DNA of 8,433 nt, taken from Planctomycetota bacterium. GTDB lineage: Bacteria; Planctomycetota; Planctomycetia; Planctomycetales; Planctomycetaceae. The notes beneath the pieces are model-generated. The model did not search any database. It was not told the origin of the DNA and was given only the letters and a program-made list of their open reading frames with translations. Positions 1-6,892 of the stretch are shown here, piece by piece; position 1 is the first letter of the stretch, and every line of letters begins with the position of its first letter. The DNA lies in assembly GCA_023429275.1 (NCBI GenBank), contig JAEYWB010000568.1:1-8433 (forward strand), read 5' to 3'. The translations under genes were made by a program, and so were the position numbers.

Positions 1-976
1 TCATGGGCGTCGTCTTGCCGCACCCGTGGGACCCGAGGAAGCCGAAGATCTCCCCCCGCGCCATACGGAAGTTGACCCGGGCCACGGCGACGAAGTCGCC
101 GAACCGTTTCGTCAGGTCGATCGCCTCAATGGCGACCTCACCGCCGGACGCAGGGCGGGGCGGGATCACCATCTCGCGGTGAGTGTTGCGAATCTCCTTT
201 GGCAGGAGTGAGATGAAAGCCGCCTCCAGCGACTGCGCGCCCGTGCGGGCGAGCAGTTCCCCCGGCGTTTCGGTGGCGAGAATGCGGCCGGCGTTCATCG
301 CGACCAGCCAGTCGAACCGGGCGGCCTCGTCCATATAGGCGGTGGCAACAACCACGCTCATCCCCGGCCGGTCGGCCCGGATGCGATCGATGAGCTCCCA
401 GAATTGGCGGCGGGAGAGTGGGTCCACCCCAGTGGTCGGCTCGTCGAGGATGAGCAGGTCCGGGTCGTGGATCAGCGAGCAGCAGAGCCCGAGCTTCTGC
501 TTCATGCCGCCGGATAGCTTCCCGACCGGCCGGTCGGCGAACGGGGCGAGTCCGGTGCTCGTCAGCAGCTCGGCGATGCGGCGGTGCCGCTCCGCTCGCC
601 TGTGACCAAACAGCCGGCCGAAGAAATCGACGTTCTCGAACACTGACAGCGTCGGGTAGAGGTTCTTGCCCAGCCCTTGCGGCATGTACGCGATCTGGGG
701 GCACACCCGTCGACGATGCTCGGCGCTGGCCATGTCGCCGCCGAGAACCTCGACCCGACCCGCCTGTTTCCGGCGGACCCCGGCAATCAACGCCAGCAGG
801 CTGGACTTGCCGACCCCGTCCGGTCCGATCAGTCCGACGATCCCTCCGGCCGGCAGTTCGAGGGTGACGGCGTCGAGAGCCCGCGTCCGGCCGTAGGTCA
901 ACCCGACACCAGTCAGCCGAGCGACGGGCGCCGGGCCGCAGCGGCGATTCGCATCGTCCACCCGAAAGGCGCTCAT
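1..976 (-). CDS. rbbA: RbbA-like double-ABC ATPase/transporter, N-terminal 325 residues (runs off left edge)
   Basis: The frame is open from ATG at 976 to the window edge. In E. coli the family member RbbA (YhiH) is about 900 residues: two ABC ATPase domains, then an ABC-2 membrane part; it is described as a ribosome-associated ATPase and may also act as an exporter with YhiI. Visible here: NBD1 with Walker A GPDGVGKS (51-58), Q-loop MPQ (98-100), signature LSGGMKQ (154-160) and Walker B LLILDEP (174-180, Glu179). NBD2 begins near 280, with Walker A GSHGCGKT (315-322) close to the edge. NBD1 has ATAYMDEA (211-218), with Ala213 where most ABC proteins have the H-loop His; I recall the same change in E. 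coli RbbA. Strings such as [10 protein letters not shown] and [11 protein letters not shown] support RbbA over the related YbhF. The start overlaps the stop of the HlyD gene (ATGA), which indicates an operon. The second NBD and permease part are not visible. Confidence 0.9.
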   Translation of the reverse strand, partial: MSAFRVDDANRRCGPAPVARLTGVGLTYGRTRALDAVTLELPAGGIVGLIGPDGVGKSSLLALIAGVRRKQAGRVEVLGGDMASAEHRRRVCPQIAYMPQGLGKNLYPTLSVFENVDFFGRLFGHRRAERHRRIAELLTSTGLAPFADRPVGKLSGGMKQKLGLCCSLIHDPDLLILDEPTTGVDPLSRRQFWELIDRIRADRPGMSVVVATAYMDEAARFDWLVAMNAGRILATETPGELLARTGAQSLEAAFISLLPKEIRNTHREMVIPPRPASGGEVAIEAIDLTKRFGDFVAVARVNFRMARGEIFGFLGSHGCGKTTPM

Positions 977-2040
977 TCCGGCAACCTCACCTGGATGTCG
1001 TCGGGCCACTCGGCTTTGCTGTCGAGTTGCACGTACGCCATCCCTGGCAAACCAGTCTTGACGCTCTTGATGTACTTGTGCAGAAGGTCCGGGTCGATTC
1101 TCGCCTTGACCCGGAACATCAGCTTCTGACGCTCCTCATACGTCTCGACGGTCTTGGGGGTAAACTGAGCGACGTCTGCGACGTAGGACACCCTGGCCGG
1201 AATGACATACTGCGGCGCCGCATCCATCACCAGGTGAACCTCGGTCCCCATACGGACCCGGCCGGCCTCGGCGGTCGGCAGGAAGAAGGTCATATACACG
1301 TCACCAAGATCGACCATGTTCAGCACCTTCCCGCCCGCACCTAATACCTCTCCGGGCTGGGCAGTCCGGTACTGCACCCGGCCGTCGCGGGGCGCTTTGA
1401 GTGTGCTGTCCTCGATGTCCACCTGGAGGCGCTCGCTCCGTGATTGAGCGGCCTCGACAGCCGCTTCCGCCTGGGTCACCTGCGACTTTGCCGTGGCAAT
1501 GGCCGCAGCGGTGGCAGATACGTTCGCCTCCGCCGTCTTGAGTGCCGCCTCGGCGCCGAAGTAGGCTGCATGGCGCTCGTCACGCTCCTCGGCGGTCGCG
1601 GCATCCGACATCGCGAGTCGATCCGCCCGGTCTTTTTGCTTGCGGGCGAGATCCAATTCCGCCTTTCGCTGAGCGACCACTGCCAGGCTGGCCGCCTTTT
1701 CACTTTCCCGCTGCTGGACGCTGCTCTTCGCGGCATCCACCGCGGTCTTCGACCGGCGGTGATCGGCGTGAGCCTCGCGCATTCCAGCGGCGAGCACGTC
1801 AGTATCCATCCGGGCGAGGGTCTGCCCGGCGGAAACGAAATCCCCCTCATCCACGAGCATCTCCATGAGCCGCCCCGCGGTCTTCGTGGCGATGTCGATC
1901 TCGACCGCTTCAATGCGGCCATTGCTGCGGGCGAAACCCTCGCGAAGCTTCGCGGGTTGCAGGAATTGCCAGGTGAAGTACGCGATGCCCCCTGTCAGTG
2001 CAGCGACAACGACCAGCAGCAGCCATTTTCGACTTCTCAT
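973..2040 (-). CDS. yhiI: HlyD-family membrane fusion protein, YhiI-like
   Basis: This is a periplasmic adaptor that would link an inner-membrane ABC exporter to the outer layers of the envelope. From ATG at 2040 it is 355 residues. An N-terminal membrane anchor (6-26) is followed by the first biotinyl-lipoyl half (about 40-80, SNGRIEA...[11 protein letters not shown]), a long Ala/Glu/Lys-rich coiled-coil hairpin (about 85-207), the second lipoyl half ([12 protein letters not shown], 214-225) and a beta-barrel region (PKTVET near 295-300). The end, [11 protein letters not shown], closely matches E. coli YhiI as I remember it, as do [16 protein letters not shown] and FTPKTVET. An in-frame TTG at 2055 would add five residues (MDSAN). 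I prefer the ATG because AAGAG lies only 2 bases before the TTG, but the choice is not decisive. The gene overlaps the rbbA-like gene by 4 bases. In E. coli the order is yhiI-rbbA-yhhJ, so the adaptor very likely serves the neighbouring ATPase. Confidence 0.9.
   Translation of the reverse strand: MRSRKWLLLVVVAALTGGIAYFTWQFLQPAKLREGFARSNGRIEAVEIDIATKTAGRLMEMLVDEGDFVSAGQTLARMDTDVLAAGMREAHADHRRSKTAVDAAKSSVQQRESEKAASLAVVAQRKAELDLARKQKDRADRLAMSDAATAEERDERHAAYFGAEAALKTAEANVSATAAAIATAKSQVTQAEAAVEAAQSRSERLQVDIEDSTLKAPRDGRVQYRTAQPGEVLGAGGKVLNMVDLGDVYMTFFLPTAEAGRVRMGTEVHLVMDAAPQYVIPARVSYVADVAQFTPKTVETYEERQKLMFRVKARIDPDLLHKYIKSVKTGLPGMAYVQLDSKAEWPDDIQVRLPE
985..991 (-). promoter_or_regulatory. Ribosome binding site of the rbbA-like gene
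   Basis: GGTGAGG on the minus strand lies 8 bases before the ATG at 976, inside the last codons of the upstream HlyD gene. It supports this start and translational coupling of the two genes. Confidence 0.55.
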
Positions 2041-2055
2041 GTTCGCGCTATCCAA

Positions 2056-2510
2056 CTCTCTTCACTCACGAAAACTCATAGACGTTGTCTTGTCGACCTC
2101 GCCCAGATCGGCAACCAGCAAGCGAAGGCGGTACTCACCCTACCCTCAATGAGGGAAAACACAAACCCGATGCCCACCGGGACGCCGACGGCCCCATCGC
2201 TTCCTGCCATGGGAGCCTTCGATGGAGTGTCACTTCCCCGATTCGCGTCGAGAGGCCAGAGATCGCTCGATCTCTTCGGCGCCGTTCCCGGTCGCCCCAC
2301 CAGGCCCTCTCCGGCAAAGAGTGGCAATGTTTTCTGGCCCGGTTCCTCTCCAGGCACGATCGCGTCGAAACAAGCCCATCCCGCTGCAGACATCACGGGA
2401 AGAAGAAAAGGGCTTCCGAGAGAGATCAGCCCGCCGGGCAGGGCCCCATAGCAGTCAGAGGCTCTTCCAATTCTGGTCCCGGGGAATCTCTGGTTCATTC
2501 GAAACATCGC
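2056..2510. other. Long gap without a convincing gene, upstream of the yhiI-like gene
   Basis: About 455 bases lie between the yhiI-like gene and the stem-loop after the glycine-rich gene. Open frames exist on both strands (for example 2076-2537 on the minus strand), but none has a recognisable domain or a good ribosome binding site, and their compositions look like out-of-frame translation of GC-rich DNA. The part nearest 2056 must hold the promoter of the minus-strand yhiI-rbbA unit. No clear -35/-10 pair was found. The palindrome at 2143-2155 is the only distinct signal. A decayed gene or small RNA cannot be excluded. Confidence 0.5.
2143..2155. promoter_or_regulatory. Perfect palindrome, candidate operator upstream of yhiI-rbbA
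   Basis: CCCTCA and TGAGGG form a perfect inverted repeat with one central base, about 103 bases upstream of the yhiI-like ATG. The position and symmetry suit a dimeric repressor or activator site. A small hairpin or chance are the alternatives; no regulator gene is visible next to it. Confidence 0.3.
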
Positions 2511-2545
2511 CGGCCCAAGGATCGATTCGATCGACACTTGGGCCG
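2511..2545 (-). terminator. Nested stem-loop just after the glycine-rich protein gene, probable terminator
   Basis: CGGCCCAAG (2511-2519) pairs perfectly with CTTGGGCCG (2537-2545). Inside it, GATCGA (2520-2525) and TCGATC (2527-2532) are again complementary around one base, leaving a 4-base bulge on one side. The element begins 22 bases after the stop of the minus-strand gene at 2568, where a terminator is expected. No U-tract follows on the minus strand, so it would be a non-canonical terminator or a 3'-end stabilising hairpin. Confidence 0.5.
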
Positions 2546-2567
2546 ACGTGTCCGGGATACCGGAGAG

Positions 2568-2918
2568 TCAGTAACAGCAGACGGCTTCCGGGCCGCTCCA
2601 GGTCGCCGGCGCAACATAATCCGGGCCTGACTGGATCACCGCCTGGTCAACAGGGACGCCTTGATCACAGCAGACGGAATCTCCCCCGTAGATCACCGGA
2701 GCGACCTCGGCGCATCCGTACCCGCCGTCGCCGTACCAGCCCCCTCCAGCAACTCCCCCGCCGTACCAGCCCCCACCGTAGTGCCCGCCGTAGTACCCAC
2801 CATACCAGCCACCCCCTCTGTGCCAGCCGCCGCGTCGCCATCGACCGGCCTCCGAAGACGACGTGACGGCCATCACCGACAGGAGGGTGAGAATCACCAC
2901 GCAGGATCGAATCTTCAT
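2568..2918 (-). CDS. Small secreted Gly/Tyr/Trp-rich protein with cysteine pairs, function unknown
   Basis: The product is 116 residues. It begins with a signal peptide: MKIRSC, a hydrophobic core, and a likely cut after SEA (residue 24). A basic Arg/Trp/His stretch (GRWRRGGWHR, 25-34) leads into a low-complexity region (35-68) with three GGGWYG units at 35-40, 48-53 and 58-63. The C-terminal third is not low-complexity and holds Cys69, a Cys-Cys pair at 83-84 and a second at 114-115, right before the C-terminal Tyr. The ATG at 2918 is preceded by GAGGTG at 2923-2928, a good site and spacing. The same frame stays open upstream to about 3218, but that part has no signal-peptide-like start and is taken as non-coding. 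Export and surface or cell-wall deposition are inferred from composition; short secreted glycine-rich proteins of this style are common in planctomycetes. No domain is recognised. Confidence 0.75.
   Translation of the reverse strand: MKIRSCVVILTLLSVMAVTSSSEAGRWRRGGWHRGGGWYGGYYGGHYGGGWYGGGVAGGGWYGDGGYGCAEVAPVIYGGDSVCCDQGVPVDQAVIQSGPDYVAPATWSGPEAVCCY
2715..2816 (-). repeat. Imperfect in-gene repeat coding GGGWYG units
   Basis: The DNA repeats a CCGTACCAGCC-like core (plus strand) three times, with variants between, and codes residues 35-68 of the glycine-rich protein. The irregular unit spacing (13 and 10 residues) suggests expansion by slippage followed by drift. Confidence 0.6.
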
Positions 2919-3267
2919 TCCGCACCTCGCTCTGGAAACACCGTCTCGCGCCGGACCGACCCGGTCCGTGGTCCGCGAGCCGACCGCCTTTCGTTCGGCG
3001 GCCTCCGCCACGGTGAAGAGAAAAAATGCCGAAGAGGCCACCGCCGACCTCGCCCTTTCGTTCAGCGCGCGGAAACGCCCGCTCGCCTGAGAGTGAACAT
3101 CGCATGGACCGGTCCAGGGGGAGGGCGACGGCAACCAGACTGATGGATGAAGAGGGGCGGGAAGGCGCCCTTCTATCAGCAAATTTCCGGATCCACACGA
3201 TGAGCGTGCGAATGGCACATCGGCTGCATCCGGCAGGGCTGTCCACTCACAGCCGCACGAGGTCTTT
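2919..3267. promoter_or_regulatory. Divergent spacer between the glycine-rich gene and Mn catalase
   Basis: This 349-base stretch must hold promoters for both directions. No convincing coding region was found. It contains two related inverted repeats: CGGACC, 5 bases, GGTCCG (2952-2968), and the 12-base palindrome TGGACCGGTCCA (3105-3116). Both share GGACC/GGTCC half-sites and could bind one regulator, though such sequences also arise by chance in GC-rich DNA. The catalase ribosome site GAGG (3259-3262) is at its right end. No consensus sigma70 boxes stood out; an AT-richer patch is near 3171-3188. Confidence 0.4.
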
Positions 3268-4254
3268 ATGTTTCAGCACGTTAAGGATCTTCAGTTCGAT
3301 GTTCGCGTCACGCAGCCTGATCCCCGATTTGCCAACCTGCTTCTTCAGCAGTTCGGAGGGGGAAATGGTGAGCTGAAAGCGGCCATGCAGTACTTCGTGC
3401 AGGCCTTCGGCTGCCGCCGCTCGCACCCGGACAAGTACGACCTCCTCATGGATATCGCGACCGAGGAGTTCAGCCACCTCGAGATCGTCGGCGCGACGAT
3501 CACTCTCCTGCTCGACGGCGTCAGTGCCGAGCTGAAGAAGTCCGCCGAGGGGAACCTGGTCGCGCAGATGGGAGACGGTTCCGTCTCCAAAACGGATGTC
3601 ATCGCCATGGCGATGGACAATCCACACTTCCTGTGCGAATCAGGAGGTGGTCCGATGCTGACCGACAGCCGGGGAAACTTCTGGTCGGGATCCTTCGTCA
3701 ACGCCAATGGTGAGCTGACGGTCGACCTTCGATCGAACATCGGGGCCGAATCCCGCGCCAAGATCGTCTACGAGATGCTGCTGAAGTTCACGGACGATCC
3801 GCATGTCCAGGAGACGCTGAAGTTCCTGATGACCCGGGAAATCGCCCACTTCCAGCAGTTCTCGGCCGCGCTCGGCTCGATCGATCCGAACTTCCCCCCC
3901 GGGGTCCTGCAGGGAGATCCGCGCTTCACCCACACCTACTACAACATGTCCCACGGTGAGGAGGAACGCGGGGACTGGAATACCGGGAACGGCCCCTGGC
4001 CTCCCGGCGAGGAGTGGGAGTATGTCGAGGCCCCGATCTCGCAGGCCCTGAAGACCGAGGGGCAACGGAAGAAGAAGATTGTCGGCCACGATCGTGATCC
4101 CGCCCGGCTGAAGCAGATCGAGAAGACACTCGCGGAGGTCCGCGGCGCGGAGATGGAGCCGGGAGCACCGGACGGCGAACTCGTCTGGTCGACATACCGC
4201 ACCGAGGACCTCGCGAACAGTGAGACGGTTCCATCGGCTCGGCCGTCGAAGTGA
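3268..4254 (+). CDS. Manganese (non-haem) catalase
   Basis: The enzyme breaks hydrogen peroxide down to water and oxygen with a di-manganese centre in a four-helix bundle and is expected in the cytoplasm. It is 328 residues, somewhat longer than the roughly 270-300 usual for the family. The ligands are all present: Glu35 (GNGELKAAMQYF), Glu67 and His70 (TEEFSHLE), Glu161 (IGAESRAK) and His194 (TREIAHFQQF). Glu191, three residues before His194, matches the catalytic Glu178 of the Lactobacillus plantarum enzyme, and the 33-residue ligand spacing (161 to 194) equals 148 to 181 there. The Arg just before the third ligand in that enzyme is Ala160 here. The GEEWEYVE motif near 250 is also typical. 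After about residue 262 a charged tail (KTEGQRKKK onward) follows that I do not recognise as a domain. The ATG at 3268 has GAGG 5 bases upstream. The next gene starts 9 bases after the stop, suggesting co-transcription. Confidence 0.95.
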   Translation: MFQHVKDLQFDVRVTQPDPRFANLLLQQFGGGNGELKAAMQYFVQAFGCRRSHPDKYDLLMDIATEEFSHLEIVGATITLLLDGVSAELKKSAEGNLVAQMGDGSVSKTDVIAMAMDNPHFLCESGGGPMLTDSRGNFWSGSFVNANGELTVDLRSNIGAESRAKIVYEMLLKFTDDPHVQETLKFLMTREIAHFQQFSAALGSIDPNFPPGVLQGDPRFTHTYYNMSHGEEERGDWNTGNGPWPPGEEWEYVEAPISQALKTEGQRKKKIVGHDRDPARLKQIEKTLAEVRGAEMEPGAPDGELVWSTYRTEDLANSETVPSARPSK

Positions 4255-4263
4255 GTCGCCGCG

Positions 4264-5868
4264 ATGAATGTCCTGGTCGTCGGTGGAACGGGTGTCATCG
4301 CCGAGGGGGCAATCCCGGCTCTCCTGCGGGCCGGTCACACCGTCACGCTTCTTGCCCGGCACGCGACAGAGGGCTGCGAAGCCTGGCCGCCGCAGGTCTG
4401 CGGACGGGATGGTGATATCACCACCCCCTCTTCTCTGGAGAACTGCACGCGCGATATCGATGTCGTGCTTCACATTGCGGGGATCGTGGAGGAGCAGCCT
4501 CCGGACGTGACGTTCGCCAGGGTCAATGTGGAGGGTGTCCGCCATCTGCTCGCGGAGGCGGAGCGATCCGGTGTTCGCCGGTTCGTGTATGTCTCGTCGC
4601 TCGGCGCCGACCGCGGGGAATCGGACTACCACCGTTCCAAGCGCGAGGCGGAAGGACTCGTTCGAGCCTTTCCCAGGGAATGGACGATCGTCCGTCCCGG
4701 TGGTGTTTACGGGCCCGGGGATGAGACGATCTCAACCATTCTCAAGATGGTCCGCGCCCTGCCGGCGGTCCCTGTGCTGGACGGGGGGGATCAACGCTTT
4801 CAACCGATCTGGTTCGAAGATCTCGGGGCGGCCCTGACGGTCTGCGTCGACTCGCCGGATGTAAACCACCAGATCGTCGAGCTCGCAGGTGAGGAGGTCC
4901 TGACGGTCCGGGAGCTGATCGAGAAGCTCCAGGCCTTCACAAGACGCGAACGACCGGCGATCGGCATTCCGTCGTCAATTGTCCGAGGGGTGCTCAAAGC
5001 CGGTCAGTGGTGCGGATCGCTCCTGGGGGGCGCGAGCCCTGAATCGAAACTGCCGATCAGTGAAGCGAAGCTGACGATGCTTCTGGAGGAGAACATCATC
5101 CGGAATCCGGAACACGACCGGCTTGCCGCCATCCTCGGTCGCCGGCCGACCTCTCTCGACGAAGGGTTGCGGCGCCTGGTCGACGACGTCCCCGAACAGC
5201 TCCCGTCGGATGGGATCGGCTCTCTCCAACGGAAACGGTTCTGGGCGGACTTCGGCCCCCAGGCAGGAGGGCCCCACGAACTGATGGATCTCTTCAAGGC
5301 CCAGGTTGCCGAGATCATGCCGATTGACTTCCAGTCGGAACCCGGGGCTCCCGGGGCCGTCACTCCGGGTGCGACGTTTACCGCCCGGCTTCCCTTGCGC
5401 GGGCACATTCAGATCCGCGTGGAGAAGTGCGAGCCGACGCATGTCACATTCGCGACGGTCGAAGGGCATCCCCTGGCCGGCATGGTCGAGTTCCGAACCC
5501 TCCCTGAAGGGAGTTCCACTCGCTTCCTGATCGAGATCCATGTCCGCTCCGGGAGCTACCTCGACTGGCTCGCCGAATGGACGATCGCCTGGTACTTCCA
5601 GAATCGGACCTGGAGAGGCGTTCTTCGTCGGCTTGCTGAGAGAGCGGGGGAGGAGAACGTGACGCTCCATCAGCAGAGCAAGACGCTGGGCGAAGAGAGC
5701 GCGAAACTTGTCGAAGATCGCGTGTCGCAACTGGTCCGGCGGCGCAAGCGGACCGAGCAGCTGCGCCTTCTCGAACGGGCCGACGAGACCGGCGACGATC
5801 GCCCGCATGTGGAACGGGCCCATCGTTCGACGCCGGCCGCGTGCAGCGACGCGCCGCCGCCGGGCTGA
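4264..5868 (+). CDS. Fusion of atypical SDR/epimerase-like NAD(P)-binding domain with a DUF1990/SRPBCC-like domain
   Basis: Residues 1 to about 310 form an extended short-chain dehydrogenase/epimerase-like domain of the atypical, NDUFA9-like kind. Visible are the dinucleotide loop GGTGVIAEG (7-15), VSSLGAD (110-116), the YxxxK pair Tyr122/Lys126, and RPGGVYGPGD (144-153). The third glycine of the usual GxxGxxG motif is Ala13. From about 325 to 460 a second domain follows. Its FATVEGHPLAG (396-406), acidic strand FLIEIHV (421-427) and C-terminal basic helix resemble DUF1990, a lipid- or ligand-cradle (SRPBCC-like) fold. A charged helical tail and a Pro/Ala-rich end complete the 534 residues. 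The ATG at 4264 lies 9 bases after the catalase stop; no strong ribosome site is seen, so translational coupling is likely. Substrate unknown; a redox or lipid/quinone-related role is inference only. The second-domain assignment is less certain than the first. Confidence 0.85.
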   Translation: MNVLVVGGTGVIAEGAIPALLRAGHTVTLLARHATEGCEAWPPQVCGRDGDITTPSSLENCTRDIDVVLHIAGIVEEQPPDVTFARVNVEGVRHLLAEAERSGVRRFVYVSSLGADRGESDYHRSKREAEGLVRAFPREWTIVRPGGVYGPGDETISTILKMVRALPAVPVLDGGDQRFQPIWFEDLGAALTVCVDSPDVNHQIVELAGEEVLTVRELIEKLQAFTRRERPAIGIPSSIVRGVLKAGQWCGSLLGGASPESKLPISEAKLTMLLEENIIRNPEHDRLAAILGRRPTSLDEGLRRLVDDVPEQLPSDGIGSLQRKRFWADFGPQAGGPHELMDLFKAQVAEIMPIDFQSEPGAPGAVTPGATFTARLPLRGHIQIRVEKCEPTHVTFATVEGHPLAGMVEFRTLPEGSSTRFLIEIHVRSGSYLDWLAEWTIAWYFQNRTWRGVLRRLAERAGEENVTLHQQSKTLGEESAKLVEDRVSQLVRRRKRTEQLRLLERADETGDDRPHVERAHRSTPAACSDAPPPG

Positions 5869-5900
5869 ACCTGCGGACAGACAGCACCGAATGGGCAATG

Positions 5901-5956
5901 GGACGCTGCGGGCTCCGGCAGGGGGAGGGCTTTCAAGCGAGCCGAGCAAAGCGTCC
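5901..5956. terminator. Stem-loop between convergent genes, possible two-way terminator
   Basis: GGACGCT (5901-5907) pairs with AGCGTCC (5950-5956). Inside, GGCTC (5911-5915) pairs with GAGCC (5939-5943), and GCTT/AAGC near 5929-5938 could close a further small hairpin. It lies in the 118-base gap between the ends of two convergent genes (5868 and 5987), where a shared terminator is expected. There is no T-tract on either side and the loops are long, so confidence is limited. Confidence 0.35.
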
Positions 5957-5986
5957 TGTCCGATGCGTGCCCGACCTGAACCGGCC

Positions 5987-6874
5987 TTACCTCTCGGACT
6001 TCTTGACAGCATTCTCCGCGGGGCGAATCCGGCTGCCGTAGCGATTGGCATAGACCTGCGTGAGCTCGGCCCCGAAGAAGAGGATCTGCGCGGAATAGTA
6101 GATCCACACCAGGAGGACGACGAACGAGCCGGCTGCCCCGTACGACGAAGCGAGAGCACTCTGCCCGAGGTAAAGGCCGATCGCCGCCTTGCCGATTGCA
6201 AACAGGATCGCCGTCACGAACGCTCCGAGCCAGACGTCCCGCCAGGACATCCGGACGTCCGGGAGCACCTTAAACATCAGGGCGAACAGGATGGTGATGA
6301 CTCCCGTCGAGAGGACGAAGTTCAGCACGCGTCCGACGAATTCGAACGCGGGAGGAAGCCGATCCAGGTAGGTGCCGACCACCGCCAGCCCTGCGCTGAT
6401 GACAAGCGAAACGAGCAGCAGAAAGGCGATCCCCATCACCATGGCGAACGACAGGAACCGGTCCCGGAAGAATCCCCAGATTCCCCGTCCCGGCTTCGCC
6501 TCGACTTCCCAGATCGTGTTCAGGCTTTGCTGAAGCTGCCCGAAGACACCCGATGCTCCGAACAGGAGCGTCGCAAGGCTCAGCAGCGTCGTGCCAAGAC
6601 CTGTCCCCTTCGCGGCCCCGTTCTCGATCATGGCGGCGATCGCTTCCGCTCCCTCCTTACCGATCAGGCTGTTCGTCTGATGGTCGATCTCGGTCCGGGC
6701 CGCTCCCTCGTCAAACACCATTCCCACCAGCCGGAGGAGCAGCACAAGCAGGGGAGCCAGGGAGATCGCCGTGTAGAAGGCGAGAGCGGCCCCCTGTTCG
6801 GGAGCCCGATCTTCGATCCAGTCGGAAACCGTCTGACGCAGAAGCGTCCAGCCTTCCTTGATGAACCTCGGCAT
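5987..6874 (-). CDS. YihY/BrkB-family inner-membrane protein
   Basis: The protein is 295 residues, the usual length for the YihY/virulence factor BrkB family (once mis-called ribonuclease BN). Six hydrophobic segments are visible at about 29-52, 92-114, 141-168, 180-204, 213-237 and 247-270. Family-like motifs are present: QGAALAFYTAISLAP (27-41), FGASGVFGQLQQSLNTIW (105-122) and LVWIYYSAQILFFGAEL (255-271). The molecular function of the family is not settled; a transport or envelope role is proposed. The C-terminus is short and basic. GGGAGA (6884-6889) lies 9 bases before the ATG at 6874. The gene starts 18 bases after the hydrolase stop on the same strand, so the two probably share one transcript. 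Confidence 0.92.
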   Translation of the reverse strand: MPRFIKEGWTLLRQTVSDWIEDRAPEQGAALAFYTAISLAPLLVLLLRLVGMVFDEGAARTEIDHQTNSLIGKEGAEAIAAMIENGAAKGTGLGTTLLSLATLLFGASGVFGQLQQSLNTIWEVEAKPGRGIWGFFRDRFLSFAMVMGIAFLLLVSLVISAGLAVVGTYLDRLPPAFEFVGRVLNFVLSTGVITILFALMFKVLPDVRMSWRDVWLGAFVTAILFAIGKAAIGLYLGQSALASSYGAAGSFVVLLVWIYYSAQILFFGAELTQVYANRYGSRIRPAENAVKKSER

Positions 6875-6892
6875 CGCAAAGTCTCTCCCAGC

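Noticed and set aside
1444..2451. 335-codon plus-strand open frame
   Set aside because: Antisense to the coiled-coil part of the HlyD gene; Arg/Gly/Leu-rich with no family signal.
2076..2537. 153-codon minus-strand open frame in the gap before yhiI
   Set aside because: No recognisable domain, no good ribosome site, and it runs through the stem-loop at 2511-2545. Composition looks like chance translation of GC-rich DNA.
2715..2816. CRISPR-like short repeats
   Set aside because: The repeated units are codon-based (GGGWYG) inside a coding frame with irregular spacing and no unique spacers.
2919..3218. Upstream extension of the glycine-rich gene frame
   Set aside because: The ATG at 2918 has a good ribosome site and begins a clear signal peptide; the 100 extra residues would bury it inside the protein.
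3640..4632. 330-codon minus-strand open frame
   Set aside because: Antisense to the Mn catalase and the SDR gene, both strongly supported by motifs.
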